Assembly: GCF_004151275.2 (NCBI RefSeq)
Contig: NZ_CP130821.1
Coordinates: 310,001-374,000, forward strand
DNA length: 64,000 nt
Direction: 5' to 3'
Origin: Flavobacterium dauae
GTDB lineage: Bacteria; Bacteroidota; Bacteroidia; Flavobacteriales; Flavobacteriaceae
Shown one piece after another: positions 1-6,823 of the stretch. Position numbers and translations under genes: made by a program. The notes below the pieces were generated by a model. The model searched no databases and was not told the origin of the DNA. It saw only the letters and a program-made list of their open reading frames with translations. Positions within the stretch are counted from its first letter, which is position 1. Each line of letters opens with the position of its first letter.

Positions 1-2
1 AT

Positions 3-179
3 TTTAAATTTGAAAATTGCGACGACAACGGAAAAGATTCTGTAAAACATTTCTGTATAAAACTGCATTTTAATAATGTGGTAATTGCCCGTGCCCGTGC
101 TACCAGCAAAAAAAAGGCAGAAGAAAAAGCAGCACAACGAGCCTATTTTGTTCTGCAAAATGAAATGCAGCATCATTAA
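3..179 (+). CDS. rnc: Ribonuclease III, C-terminal fragment (cut by window edge)
   Basis: Only the last 58 codons lie inside the window. They match the end of a double-stranded RNA-binding domain: a beta strand (FCIKLHFNNVVIARARATS) followed by the Lys/Ala-rich helix with KKKAEEKAAQRAYFVL, the part that grips the phosphate backbone of dsRNA. RNase III processes rRNA precursors and other structured RNAs in the cytoplasm. The nuclease domain would be upstream. In Flavobacteriia rnc is commonly followed by an IPExxxVDY gene and pyk, exactly the order here, which supports the call although the catalytic half is not visible. Confidence 0.85.
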   Translation, partial: FKFENCDDNGKDSVKHFCIKLHFNNVVIARARATSKKKAEEKAAQRAYFVLQNEMQHH

Positions 180-227
180 AAAATGATTAAATATTTGGTT
201 TAATTCATTAAATCTGTTTATATTTTG

Positions 228-235
228 TATTTTTG
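228..235 (+). promoter_or_regulatory. -7 box (TATTTTTG) of the IPExxxVDY-pyk unit
   Basis: This matches the Bacteroidota -7 element TAnnTTTG. The expected start of transcription, three to five bases after the G, falls at or just before the ATG at 241, so the message would be leaderless or nearly so. No TTG element at the usual 19-base spacing is seen. Confidence 0.5.
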
Positions 236-240
236 TTAAA

Positions 241-759
241 ATGGCACTACAAAGAAAAAATACAAACGAGATAATCTATAAATTAGATGAAATGGGTGAT
301 TGCAACGAAGATATTGTCTTGGTTGCCATAAAATCTAATATGCCCGATTATAAAATGGCGTATTGTTTAAACAGGTATTTAGGTGTTCATTTTCATAAAG
401 TAAGCCCGGAAATTTCGCTAACAGATAACGGAACTACTTTTTTTAGAAGTTTTAAATACGAAGATCAAAAAAATCATTTAACATGGCGGTTGTTTGAAAA
501 CAAATCAAATTTTTCTGAAAATAATGAAGATGTCAATCATTCGTTGTTTCATACAGACGACGAAGTGTTTAATGCAACAAATTATCTGATTCCGGAATGG
601 AAAAATATCGACTTTTTTATGTTGATCGAAAATGCCGACTTGTTATTTAATACCGATGAATTATTGGAAAAGCTTCAAAATATAAAGAATATATCTACAC
701 AGTTTATTGTTGATATGGATTCTTTAAGTATAAAATCACAAAAAAATTTAATTTTTTAA
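241..759 (+). CDS. IPExxxVDY family protein
   Basis: The 172-residue protein carries IPEWKNIDFFMLIE near residues 118-131, the signature after which this Bacteroidota family is named. No signal peptide or membrane segment is seen, so it is probably cytoplasmic. Its biochemical role is unknown. It lies between rnc and pyk, with only one base between its stop and the pyk start, so the two are almost certainly co-transcribed and perhaps translationally coupled. The family's conserved link to pyruvate kinase suggests a housekeeping role, but that is inference from position only. Confidence 0.85.
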   Translation: MALQRKNTNEIIYKLDEMGDCNEDIVLVAIKSNMPDYKMAYCLNRYLGVHFHKVSPEISLTDNGTTFFRSFKYEDQKNHLTWRLFENKSNFSENNEDVNHSLFHTDDEVFNATNYLIPEWKNIDFFMLIENADLLFNTDELLEKLQNIKNISTQFIVDMDSLSIKSQKNLIF

Positions 760-760
760 T

Positions 761-2191
761 ATGTTACCAAGAAAGAAAACAAAAATAGTCGCGACCTTAG
801 GTCCGGCTTGCAGCACCAAAGAGATAATTAAACAAATGATTGAGAGCGGTGTGAATGTTTTTAGAATCAATTTTTCGCATGCAGATTATTTTGATATCGA
901 AGATAAAGTAAAGACCATTCGTGAATTAAATGATGAATTTAATTATAACACATCGATATTAGCCGATTTACAAGGTCCAAAATTACGTGTAGGCGTAATG
1001 AAAGACGAAGTTGTTCTTAAAAAAGGCGATATCATTACTTTTTCTACCAAAGAAGAATTTTTAGGAACAGCCGAAAAGGTTTACATGACTTACAAAAGTT
1101 TTCCTCAGGATGTAAATCCGGGCGAAAGCATTTTGTTAGACGATGGTAAACTTATTTTTACAGTTTTAGATACAGACGGTATTCATGAAGTAAGAGCCGT
1201 GGTGGTTCAGGGTGGACCTTTAAAATCTAAAAAGGGAGTTAACTTGCCAAATACAAAAGTTTCGTTACCGGCATTAACCGAAAAAGATATAAAAGATGCC
1301 ATTTTTGCCATTAAATTACAGGTAGATTGGATTGCCTTGTCTTTTGTTAGAACTCCTGAAGATTTAGAAGATTTACGCTTATTGATTGAAGAACACAGCG
1401 ATCACAAAATTCCGATTATTGCAAAAATTGAAAAACCCGAAGCGGTTGCGAACATCAACAAAATTGTTTCGCATTGCGATGGTTTAATGGTTGCACGTGG
1501 CGATTTGGGTGTTGAAATCCCTGCACAGGAAGTTCCGTTGATTCAAAAACAATTGGTTCACAAAGCAAAATACGCGCGTATTCCCGTAATTATTGCCACA
1601 CAAATGATGGAAACCATGATTACCAGTCTAACACCTACCCGTGCCGAAGTGAACGACGTTGCAAACTCTGTAATGGATGGTGCCGATGCAGTTATGCTTT
1701 CAGGAGAAACATCGGTTGGTAATTATCCGGTTCAAGTTATCGAAAAAATGACACAGATCATTAACAGTGTAGAAAATTCAGATTTAATTAAACTACCTGT
1801 TAACGACCCTAAAATTAAAACCAAGCGTTTTATTACTAAATCTATTTGTTACCATGCTGCTGTTATGGCAAACGATATCGAAGCAAAAGTTATCAATACG
1901 CTCACCAATTCGGGTTATACCGCTTTTCAAATTTCGGCTTGGAGACCTAATGCACATATTTTAGCCTATACATCAAATAAACACATGTTAACGCAGTTAA
2001 GTTTGCTTTGGGGAGTTACTGCTTTTTGGTACGATAAATACGAAAGCACCGATATTACCATTGAAGACATTAACCAAATGGCAAAAGACAATAATTATGT
2101 AACTACTGGCGACTACACCATTAACTTGGCTTCGATGCCTTTAAACGAAAAAGGTATGGTAAATACTATTCGGGTATCGGAAATTGAATAA
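761..2191 (+). CDS. pyk: Pyruvate kinase
   Basis: Pyruvate kinase transfers phosphate from phosphoenolpyruvate to ADP in the last step of glycolysis. The 476-residue length is normal. Visible motifs are the N-terminal TIM-barrel start (KTKIVATLGPA), the catalytic-lysine strand IIAKIEKPEA at about 219-228, the metal/substrate site ARGDLGVEIP at about 245-254 and ATQMMETM at about 279-286; a B domain occupies roughly 70-165 and the C-terminal domain begins near 350. It starts one base after the stop of the upstream IPExxxVDY gene. Nothing appears truncated. Confidence 0.98.
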   Translation: MLPRKKTKIVATLGPACSTKEIIKQMIESGVNVFRINFSHADYFDIEDKVKTIRELNDEFNYNTSILADLQGPKLRVGVMKDEVVLKKGDIITFSTKEEFLGTAEKVYMTYKSFPQDVNPGESILLDDGKLIFTVLDTDGIHEVRAVVVQGGPLKSKKGVNLPNTKVSLPALTEKDIKDAIFAIKLQVDWIALSFVRTPEDLEDLRLLIEEHSDHKIPIIAKIEKPEAVANINKIVSHCDGLMVARGDLGVEIPAQEVPLIQKQLVHKAKYARIPVIIATQMMETMITSLTPTRAEVNDVANSVMDGADAVMLSGETSVGNYPVQVIEKMTQIINSVENSDLIKLPVNDPKIKTKRFITKSICYHAAVMANDIEAKVINTLTNSGYTAFQISAWRPNAHILAYTSNKHMLTQLSLLWGVTAFWYDKYESTDITIEDINQMAKDNNYVTTGDYTINLASMPLNEKGMVNTIRVSEIE

Positions 2192-2345
2192 AAGTCAAAT
2201 GTCTTAAAGACGAAAGTTTATAACGTAAGTTAGAGTAACGGAGTGTTCCGATAGTTATTGACGGAGCATTTCGGCAAGCTCAAGACAGACTTCTCGGGAA
2301 CTTCTTGATATAATTTTTTGTAATGAAATAAAGAAAAATTACTCG
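2192..2345. repeat. Dispersed intergenic repeat, family B (copy 1)
   Basis: This stretch has no open frame. The part at about 2288-2350 (ACTTCTTGATATAATTTT ... ACTCGAAGTAAC) matches the reverse complement of 10505-10580 (ACTTCTCGATACAATTTT ... TCGAAGTGAC), 16 of 18 bases in the first block. It is probably an old copy of a non-coding repeat, here in inverse orientation to the other copy. Confidence 0.5.
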
Positions 2346-2392
2346 AAGTAACAGACGACTATTTTTAATTGACCTGTCTAAAATAAAAGATA

Positions 2393-2436
2393 AAAAAAAT
2401 AAGTTTACAATACGTAAACTTATTTTTTTATCTTTG
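2393..2436 (+). promoter_or_regulatory. higBA promoter and operator palindrome
   Basis: A perfect inverted repeat with 16-base arms (2393-2408 and 2414-2429, core AAGTTTAC / GTAAACTT) around a 5-base spacer ends on the first base of a consensus -7 box TATCTTTG (2429-2436). The palindrome covers the -33 region, where binding of a repressor would block RNA polymerase. The HTH antitoxin encoded downstream is the obvious candidate ligand. The same sequence could also terminate upstream transcription. The toxin ATG at 2441 follows the box by four bases. Confidence 0.6.
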
Positions 2437-2440
2437 TATA

Positions 2441-2773
2441 ATGAAAGTTTTGGTTAAAAGAACCCTACATTATTATATCGCTAAATATCAATTAGCCGAA
2501 AAATCCTTAATTGCTTGGGAAAACGAGTTCTCTAAAACAACATTTAAAAATTTCAATGAAATTAAAAATGTCTATCGAAATGCAAGTATCGTAGGTAGTA
2601 ACAGGGTTGTTTTTAATATAAAAGGCAATGATTTTAGACTTGTTGTTTCGGTTAATTTTACACAACAAGCTTGTTATGTTATTTGGTTTGGAACACACAA
2701 TGAATACGACCAAATTAATGTAGAAACAGTGAAATATGATGTAAATATCAATAACTTCAAACAAAACAAATGA
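2441..2773 (+). CDS. higB: HigB-type toxin (mRNA interferase), type II toxin-antitoxin
   Basis: The 110-residue protein has the layout of HigB toxins of the RelE superfamily: an N-terminal helix with ALxxW-like spacing (EKSLIAWENEF), NFNEIKNVYRNASIV, the core strand VVFNIKGNDFRLVVSVNF and the C-terminal GTHNEYDQIN. HigB cleaves mRNA on the ribosome. The basic residues in the core strands are typical of the active face. It overlaps the antitoxin gene by four bases (ATGA, 2770-2773). Toxin-first order is characteristic of HigBA. There are signs of neither decay nor truncation. Confidence 0.88.
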   Translation: MKVLVKRTLHYYIAKYQLAEKSLIAWENEFSKTTFKNFNEIKNVYRNASIVGSNRVVFNIKGNDFRLVVSVNFTQQACYVIWFGTHNEYDQINVETVKYDVNINNFKQNK

Positions 2774-3129
2774 TTATGAATTGGACTATTTTAAAAACAG
2801 AAGAAGATTATAACAAAGCAAACGAACGATTAATGGAATTGTTTGATGCAGATTTAAATACAGCTAAAAATGACGAGCTTGCGCTACTTATTTTATTGAT
2901 CGAAGATTATGACAACAAACATTATGTGTTGCCGCAAATGGATATTTTGGATATTATAAAAGAAAAAATGCAAGAACAAGGACTTAAAAACAAAGATTTA
3001 GAGCCAATTATTGGCAGTAAAGGCTATGTTTCTTCTATACTTTCAGGCAAAAGAGAATTAACGCTTAAAATAGCCAAACGCTTACGAGATTATTTTAATT
3101 TACCCGCAGAATTATTTTTACAAGCTTAA
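2770..3129 (+). CDS. higA: HigA-type antitoxin with XRE-like helix-turn-helix
   Basis: This 119-residue acidic protein should neutralise HigB and repress the operon. The C-terminal half (about 57-117) is a helix-turn-helix: MDILDIIKEKMQEQGLKNKDL, then IGSKGYVSSILSGKRELTLKIAKRLRDYFNLPAELFL, as in XRE-family antitoxins. The first 55 residues are acidic and probably bind the toxin. The ATG at 2770 overlaps the toxin stop as ATGA; another ATG at 2776 is possible. A terminator follows at 3131-3167, which makes the two genes a closed transcription unit. Confidence 0.88.
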   Translation: MIMNWTILKTEEDYNKANERLMELFDADLNTAKNDELALLILLIEDYDNKHYVLPQMDILDIIKEKMQEQGLKNKDLEPIIGSKGYVSSILSGKRELTLKIAKRLRDYFNLPAELFLQA

Positions 3130-3130
3130 A

Positions 3131-3167
3131 TACAAAAGACCATTTTTTATCGGAATGGTCTTTTGTA
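3131..3167 (+). terminator. Terminator of the higBA operon
   Basis: Perfect 14-base arms (TACAAAAGACCATT / AATGGTCTTTTGTA) with a 9-base loop start two bases after the antitoxin stop. Confidence 0.75.
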
Positions 3168-3260
3168 TGTAGATTTCACTCTATTTTTTTAACATTTTTT
3201 TTGCGTAAATTTTTTTATAAAATTGTAGATTAGATTTCTTACTAGCGATTTATTTGACGA

Positions 3261-4082
3261 ATGAAAAAAACAATTTTATTATTCTTAACAACTGTATTTT
3301 TAAGCTTAGGATTTTCTGCCAACGCCCAGCCAATTGAACTTAAAGAACTTTTAACAAAAGCCGAAGAATCACTTAACAACATAAATACCGTTGTTTACAA
3401 AGTAGATTATTTCAATAAATATTTAGCAAAGAACGACACATTGCATTCAACAGCTATTTGCTCTTTATATCGAATGCCCAAAGACAAAATGCAGTCCTTC
3501 CACAGAATAGAATTTGAAGTTGAAAAAGACGCTCCTAAATATTTTGGACAAAGAATGTACAACGGAGAAAAAGTTCTTTGGTACAGTAATTCGGTAGATT
3601 CTTTAACAACAAATGAAACCCCCGAAATATACAGCGAGAAAAAAATGAAATATTCTGTAGTGGAAAATTACAGTAATTTTTTGCTTAAACAATATTTTGG
3701 CAGAAAAGATAATTTCTCTATTTATGGTACAAAGCTTGCTAAAATACGTATGAAAGATATAAATGTTACAGAAGAGAATCTTCACAATACACCTGTTTAT
3801 GTATTAAATATTGCTTATAAAGACCAAAAAGATGCCACCAGAGATGAAGTTACAAAACATTACATTAGAAAATCAGATTTTTTACCAATAGCCCATTATT
3901 CTTTCTTAAGGTGGGAAAATATGGAACAATACAATTATTACGAAATTGAATATTTGACTATTAATAGTGGTGTTTCTCTTGATGATTTTAAAATTGAAGA
4001 AAACCAGCAGTTGAACGCTGTTGAATTATACAAAGATTTTAAAAACCAATTAAAAAAGATAAACATTGCTACTACAAACTAA
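3261..4082 (+). CDS. Secreted protein of unknown function paired with a TlpA-like thioredoxin
   Basis: The 273-residue protein has a Sec signal peptide (MKKTILLFLTTVFLSLGFSA, cleavage near NAQ). The mature part is rich in beta-type sequence (YVLNIAYKDQ, KHYIRKSDFLPIAHYSFLRW) and resembles the LolA-like N-terminal domains that precede thioredoxin domains in many Bacteroidota TlpA proteins; this is a judgement from pattern, not a search. It overlaps the next gene by 17 bases, so the two are translationally coupled and probably act together in the periplasm. It could be the split-off first half of such a two-domain protein. Confidence 0.6.
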   Translation: MKKTILLFLTTVFLSLGFSANAQPIELKELLTKAEESLNNINTVVYKVDYFNKYLAKNDTLHSTAICSLYRMPKDKMQSFHRIEFEVEKDAPKYFGQRMYNGEKVLWYSNSVDSLTTNETPEIYSEKKMKYSVVENYSNFLLKQYFGRKDNFSIYGTKLAKIRMKDINVTEENLHNTPVYVLNIAYKDQKDATRDEVTKHYIRKSDFLPIAHYSFLRWENMEQYNYYEIEYLTINSGVSLDDFKIEENQQLNAVELYKDFKNQLKKINIATTN

Positions 4083-4581
4083 ACGATTTTTATTTATTTG
4101 TTTTACGTTTATATGTACAACATCAGTTTTGGCACAAGAAAACGAAGGCATACAAAAAAATCTTCCAAAAGAAATTCAATTAAACAACGGTAAGACTGTT
4201 AAACTAACCGATTTAAAAGAGAAAGTTGTTTTATTGGATTTCTGGTATCGTGGTTGCTATCCTTGTTTAAAAGCAATCCCCGAATTAATAGAATTACAAG
4301 AAGAGTTTAAAGATGATTTAGTAATTATTGGCATAAACGATTCTGACAACAGAGAAGATGTAACAGATTATTTTGCTTATAAAAAAGTAAATTATTTTTC
4401 AACATATAAATCAGAAGCTAATATTTCAAAGAAATTAAAAATAAACGCTTTTCCAACCACAATAATTATCAATCAAAATGGCGAAGTGGTCAGTGTAGAA
4501 TCGGGGTATCAAAAAGGTACTTTTAAAAAGGTACTTAGAAAAACCATAAAAAAAATAATTAAAGACAAAAGTCATTCTTAA
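4066..4581 (+). CDS. TlpA-like thiol-disulfide oxidoreductase, periplasmic
   Basis: A signal peptide (RFLFICFTFICTTSVLAQ) is followed by a thioredoxin fold: VVLLDFWYRGCYPCLKAIPEL has the redox motif C-Y-P-C at about 64-67, and the cis-proline segment is INAFPTTIII. Such proteins exchange disulfides with envelope substrates, for example in cytochrome c maturation. The only start giving a complete signal peptide is a TTG at 4066, 17 bases inside the upstream gene, so translation probably depends on coupling. The tail is very lysine-rich. The substrate is unknown. Confidence 0.8.
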   Translation: MLLQTKRFLFICFTFICTTSVLAQENEGIQKNLPKEIQLNNGKTVKLTDLKEKVVLLDFWYRGCYPCLKAIPELIELQEEFKDDLVIIGINDSDNREDVTDYFAYKKVNYFSTYKSEANISKKLKINAFPTTIIINQNGEVVSVESGYQKGTFKKVLRKTIKKIIKDKSHS

Positions 4582-4604
4582 CATAGAATGGCTTTTTTGC
4601 TTGC

Positions 4605-4690
4605 AAAAGGGATTAAAGTGAAAATCCTTTTTGTGAGGAACGAACAAAAAGATTGCAACGTAAAGCCCGACCCGAAGGGATTTGCCCAAA
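4605..4690. repeat. Intergenic repeat-like element with stem-loop
   Basis: The segment holds a perfect inverted repeat CTTTTTGT (4627-4634) / ACAAAAAG (4644-4651) and G/C-rich blocks (AGCCCGACCCGAAGGGATTTGCCC) unlike the surrounding sequence. It resembles a non-coding element I recall from other flavobacterial genomes, but only one copy is present here. No protein is supported. Confidence 0.35.
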
Positions 4691-4708
4691 TAAAAAATAG
4701 ATCAATAA

Positions 4709-4734
4709 AAAAGCCCCGAATAATCGAGGCTTTT
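4709..4734 (-). terminator. Terminator of the prs-rplY operon
   Basis: The arms AAAAGCCCCGA / TCGAGGCTTTT pair fully only in the minus-strand transcript (one G-U wobble); on the plus strand the same position is a C-A mismatch. The signal therefore serves rplY. Confidence 0.75.
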
Positions 4735-4755
4735 GTTTTGTATAAAAAGAATAAA

Positions 4756-5358
4756 TTATTTTTTCTTTTTTGCTCCTTTTTCAGCTTTAGCAGCTTCCTG
4801 AGCAGCTTTCATTGCAGCACGAGAAATACGAACTTGAGCAACTACGGTATTATCTGGTTGTAACAATTTAAAGTTGTTTGTTGGCAACTTAGTAATGTAC
4901 AATTTGTTACCCATTTCTAAGTCTGTAATATCAGCTTCAACGAAATCAGGTAAGTTAGCCGGTAACGCACGTACTTTTAATTTACGTTGGTTTAAACGTA
5001 AAACACCACCTGCCATAACACCTTTACTGTTACCTACAACTTTTACAGGAACATCCATAGTAATTTCTTTGTCAGCGTGTAACTGGTAGAAATCGATGTG
5101 TAAAATTCTGTCTGATACCGGATCGAATTGGATGTCTTGTAAAATAGCATCCACTTTTTTAGCGCCTAAATCAATAGCAACTGTGTGTACGTTTGGAGTG
5201 TACACTAAGCTTTTAAATGCTTTTTCTTCAGCTGTAAAATGTACTGGTTGTTCTCCTCCGTAAACTACGCAAGGAACCAATCCAGCATTACGTGCGGCTT
5301 TAGTAGCTACTTTACCCACGCTTTCTCTTTCTTGTCCTTTAATTGAAATTGATTTCAT
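4756..5358 (-). CDS. rplY: 50S ribosomal protein L25 (Ctc-like long form)
   Basis: L25 binds 5S rRNA in the large subunit. The 200-residue protein has the N-terminal 5S-binding domain ([20 protein letters not shown] ... [23 protein letters not shown]) and the C-terminal TL5/Ctc domain ([21 protein letters not shown]), ending in a Lys/Ala tail. This long form is normal in Bacteroidota. It follows prs by 27 bases, an order also common elsewhere (prs-rplY/ctc), so the two are probably one operon ending at the terminator at 4709-4734. Confidence 0.96.
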   Translation of the reverse strand: MKSISIKGQERESVGKVATKAARNAGLVPCVVYGGEQPVHFTAEEKAFKSLVYTPNVHTVAIDLGAKKVDAILQDIQFDPVSDRILHIDFYQLHADKEITMDVPVKVVGNSKGVMAGGVLRLNQRKLKVRALPANLPDFVEADITDLEMGNKLYITKLPTNNFKLLQPDNTVVAQVRISRAAMKAAQEAAKAEKGAKKKK

Positions 5359-5385
5359 TTTAAATATATAAAAATTAATAAAAAA

Positions 5386-6327
5386 TTACATGATAAATTT
5401 ATCACTGATTGATGTGTTGTTTTGTACCATATGCATTACATCTGCAAACAACTCGGCACAGCTTAACACACGTATTTTGCTGCTTTCTTTTTTCAACGGA
5501 ATAGAATCGGTTACGATTAATTCTGTTAATGATGAGTTTTCTATTTTATCAACAGCGTTGCCTGATAAAATGGCATGTGTACAGATTGCACGTACGCTTA
5601 ATGCACCACGTTCCATCATCACATCGGCTGCTTTTGCTAATGTTCCTCCGGTATCAATCATATCGTCAACTAAAATAACGTTTCTGCCTTGTACATCACC
5701 AATCAATTCCATGGTATCAATAACATTTGCTTTTTTACGTTGCTTGTAACATACCACAACTTCGCTTTCTAAATACTTAGCATACGCATACGCACGTTTA
5801 GACCCACCCATATCTGGTGATGCAATGGTTAAATTCTCTAAACCTAATGATTGTACATAAGGTAAGAAAATAGTTGATGCGTACAAATGATCTACCGGTT
5901 TCTCAAAGAATCCTTGTATTTGATCGGCGTGTAAATCCATAGTCATTACTCGAGTTGCACCAGCGGTTTCTAACATTTTAGCTACTAATTTAGCCCCTAT
6001 CGGCACACGTGGCTTGTCTTTACGATCTTGACGTGCCCAGCCAAAATAAGGAATTACAGCGGTAATGTGACGAGCAGATGCACGTTTTGCAGCATCGCAC
6101 ATTAACAATAGTTCCATTAAATTATCGGCACTTGGAAAGGTAGAACACACTAAAAACACCCGTAATCCGCGTATAGATTCTTCAAACGATGGCTGAAATT
6201 CACCATCGCTGTAATGCGAAAATGTTACCTTACCTAGCTCTACACCATAATGCTTGGCAATTTTTTCTGCTAATTCTTTACTCTGCGAACACGCAAACAC
6301 TTTTGCTTCAGGTTCAAAGTAACTCAT
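5386..6327 (-). CDS. prs: Ribose-phosphate pyrophosphokinase (PRPP synthetase)
   Basis: This enzyme makes phosphoribosyl pyrophosphate from ribose-5-phosphate and ATP for nucleotide, histidine and tryptophan synthesis. The 313-residue chain shows the ATP-side motif YFGWARQDRKDKPR, the metal/ribose histidine region MDLHADQIQGFF and the PRPP-binding loop VILVDDMIDTGGT near residue 220. Length is typical. A TAAATTTG box on the minus strand (6373-6380) lies about 45 bases upstream of the start and is the likely -7 element. Confidence 0.97.
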   Translation of the reverse strand: MSYFEPEAKVFACSQSKELAEKIAKHYGVELGKVTFSHYSDGEFQPSFEESIRGLRVFLVCSTFPSADNLMELLLMCDAAKRASARHITAVIPYFGWARQDRKDKPRVPIGAKLVAKMLETAGATRVMTMDLHADQIQGFFEKPVDHLYASTIFLPYVQSLGLENLTIASPDMGGSKRAYAYAKYLESEVVVCYKQRKKANVIDTMELIGDVQGRNVILVDDMIDTGGTLAKAADVMMERGALSVRAICTHAILSGNAVDKIENSSLTELIVTDSIPLKKESSKIRVLSCAELFADVMHMVQNNTSISDKFIM

Positions 6328-6421
6328 TGTTGCTTAGTTTAGTAATTATTATTGTTAGTTGTATTGTGGGTGCAAATTTAAAAATAATTTTGAAGCTTAT
6401 TACATTTTTTTAATTTTTTAT

Positions 6422-6451
6422 TTGTTTTAATTGAAAATGTCTTTACATTTG
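6422..6451 (+). promoter_or_regulatory. Promoter of tRNA-Leu
   Basis: TTG at 6422-6424 and TACATTTG at 6444-6451 are separated by exactly 19 bases, the spacing described for Flavobacterium promoters. Transcription should start near 6455, about 19 bases before the mature tRNA. Confidence 0.75.
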
Positions 6452-6473
6452 CAACCACAATTTCAAGCAAAAA

Positions 6474-6553
6474 GCCTGAGTGGCGGAATTGGTAGACGCG
6501 CACGACTCAAACTCGTGTTCTTCGGAGTGTGGGTTCGATTCCCACCTCAGGTA
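6474..6553 (+). tRNA. tRNA-Leu (anticodon CAA)
   Basis: The 80-base sequence folds as a class II tRNA: acceptor GCCTGAG / CTCAGGT (one G-U pair), anticodon stem CACGA / TCGTG with loop CTCAAAC giving anticodon CAA (reads UUG), a long variable arm with a TTCG loop, and a T arm GTGGG-TTCGATT-CCCAC. The discriminator is A and CCA is not encoded. A hairpin terminator follows. Confidence 0.95.
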
Positions 6554-6556
6554 CAT

Positions 6557-6592
6557 AAAATAGCTCTTAATCATTTGATTTTGAGCTATTTT
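6557..6592 (+). terminator. Terminator after tRNA-Leu
   Basis: AAAATAGCTC pairs with GAGCTATTTT and is followed by a long T run. Internal AATCA / TGATT pairing extends the stem. Confidence 0.7.
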
Positions 6593-6633
6593 TTTTATTT
6601 TTTACTTTTTATTACCAGTTTAAATTATTGTTT

Positions 6634-6641
6634 TATCTTTG
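6634..6641 (+). promoter_or_regulatory. -7 box before the TPP riboswitch
   Basis: TATCTTTG, a consensus -7 element. Transcription starting just after it would include the complete riboswitch. Confidence 0.6.
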
Positions 6642-6643
6642 CC

Positions 6644-6722
6644 CCGTCTCAAAGGGGTGCCATTCGGCTGAGATCATACCCGTAGAACCTGGGCAGGTAA
6701 TGCTGCCAAGGGAAATGAACAA
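6644..6722 (+). ncRNA. TPP riboswitch (THI element)
   Basis: The conserved core is present in order: GGGGTGCC, the invariant CTGAGA (within CGGCTGAGATCATACCCG), then GAACCTGGGCAGGTAATGCTGCC and the closing AAGGGAA. These are the pyrimidine- and pyrophosphate-sensing helices of the thiamin pyrophosphate aptamer. It lies about 100 bases before a TonB-dependent receptor gene, so the receptor should be expressed when thiamin pyrophosphate is scarce. No thiamin biosynthesis gene follows in the window. Confidence 0.95.
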
Positions 6723-6823
6723 ATTACTTTATGAGTGCACGCATAAATAGCTGTTCATAGCGAAAACATTTTTATTAATCACAACAAGATAATGACCCCT
6801 TTTATTTGTAAATATTTTTACGA

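Noticed and set aside
4588..4863. 91-codon plus-strand frame before and inside rplY
   Set aside because: It runs through a terminator and the 3' end of rplY; the translation is low-complexity Phe/Ser.
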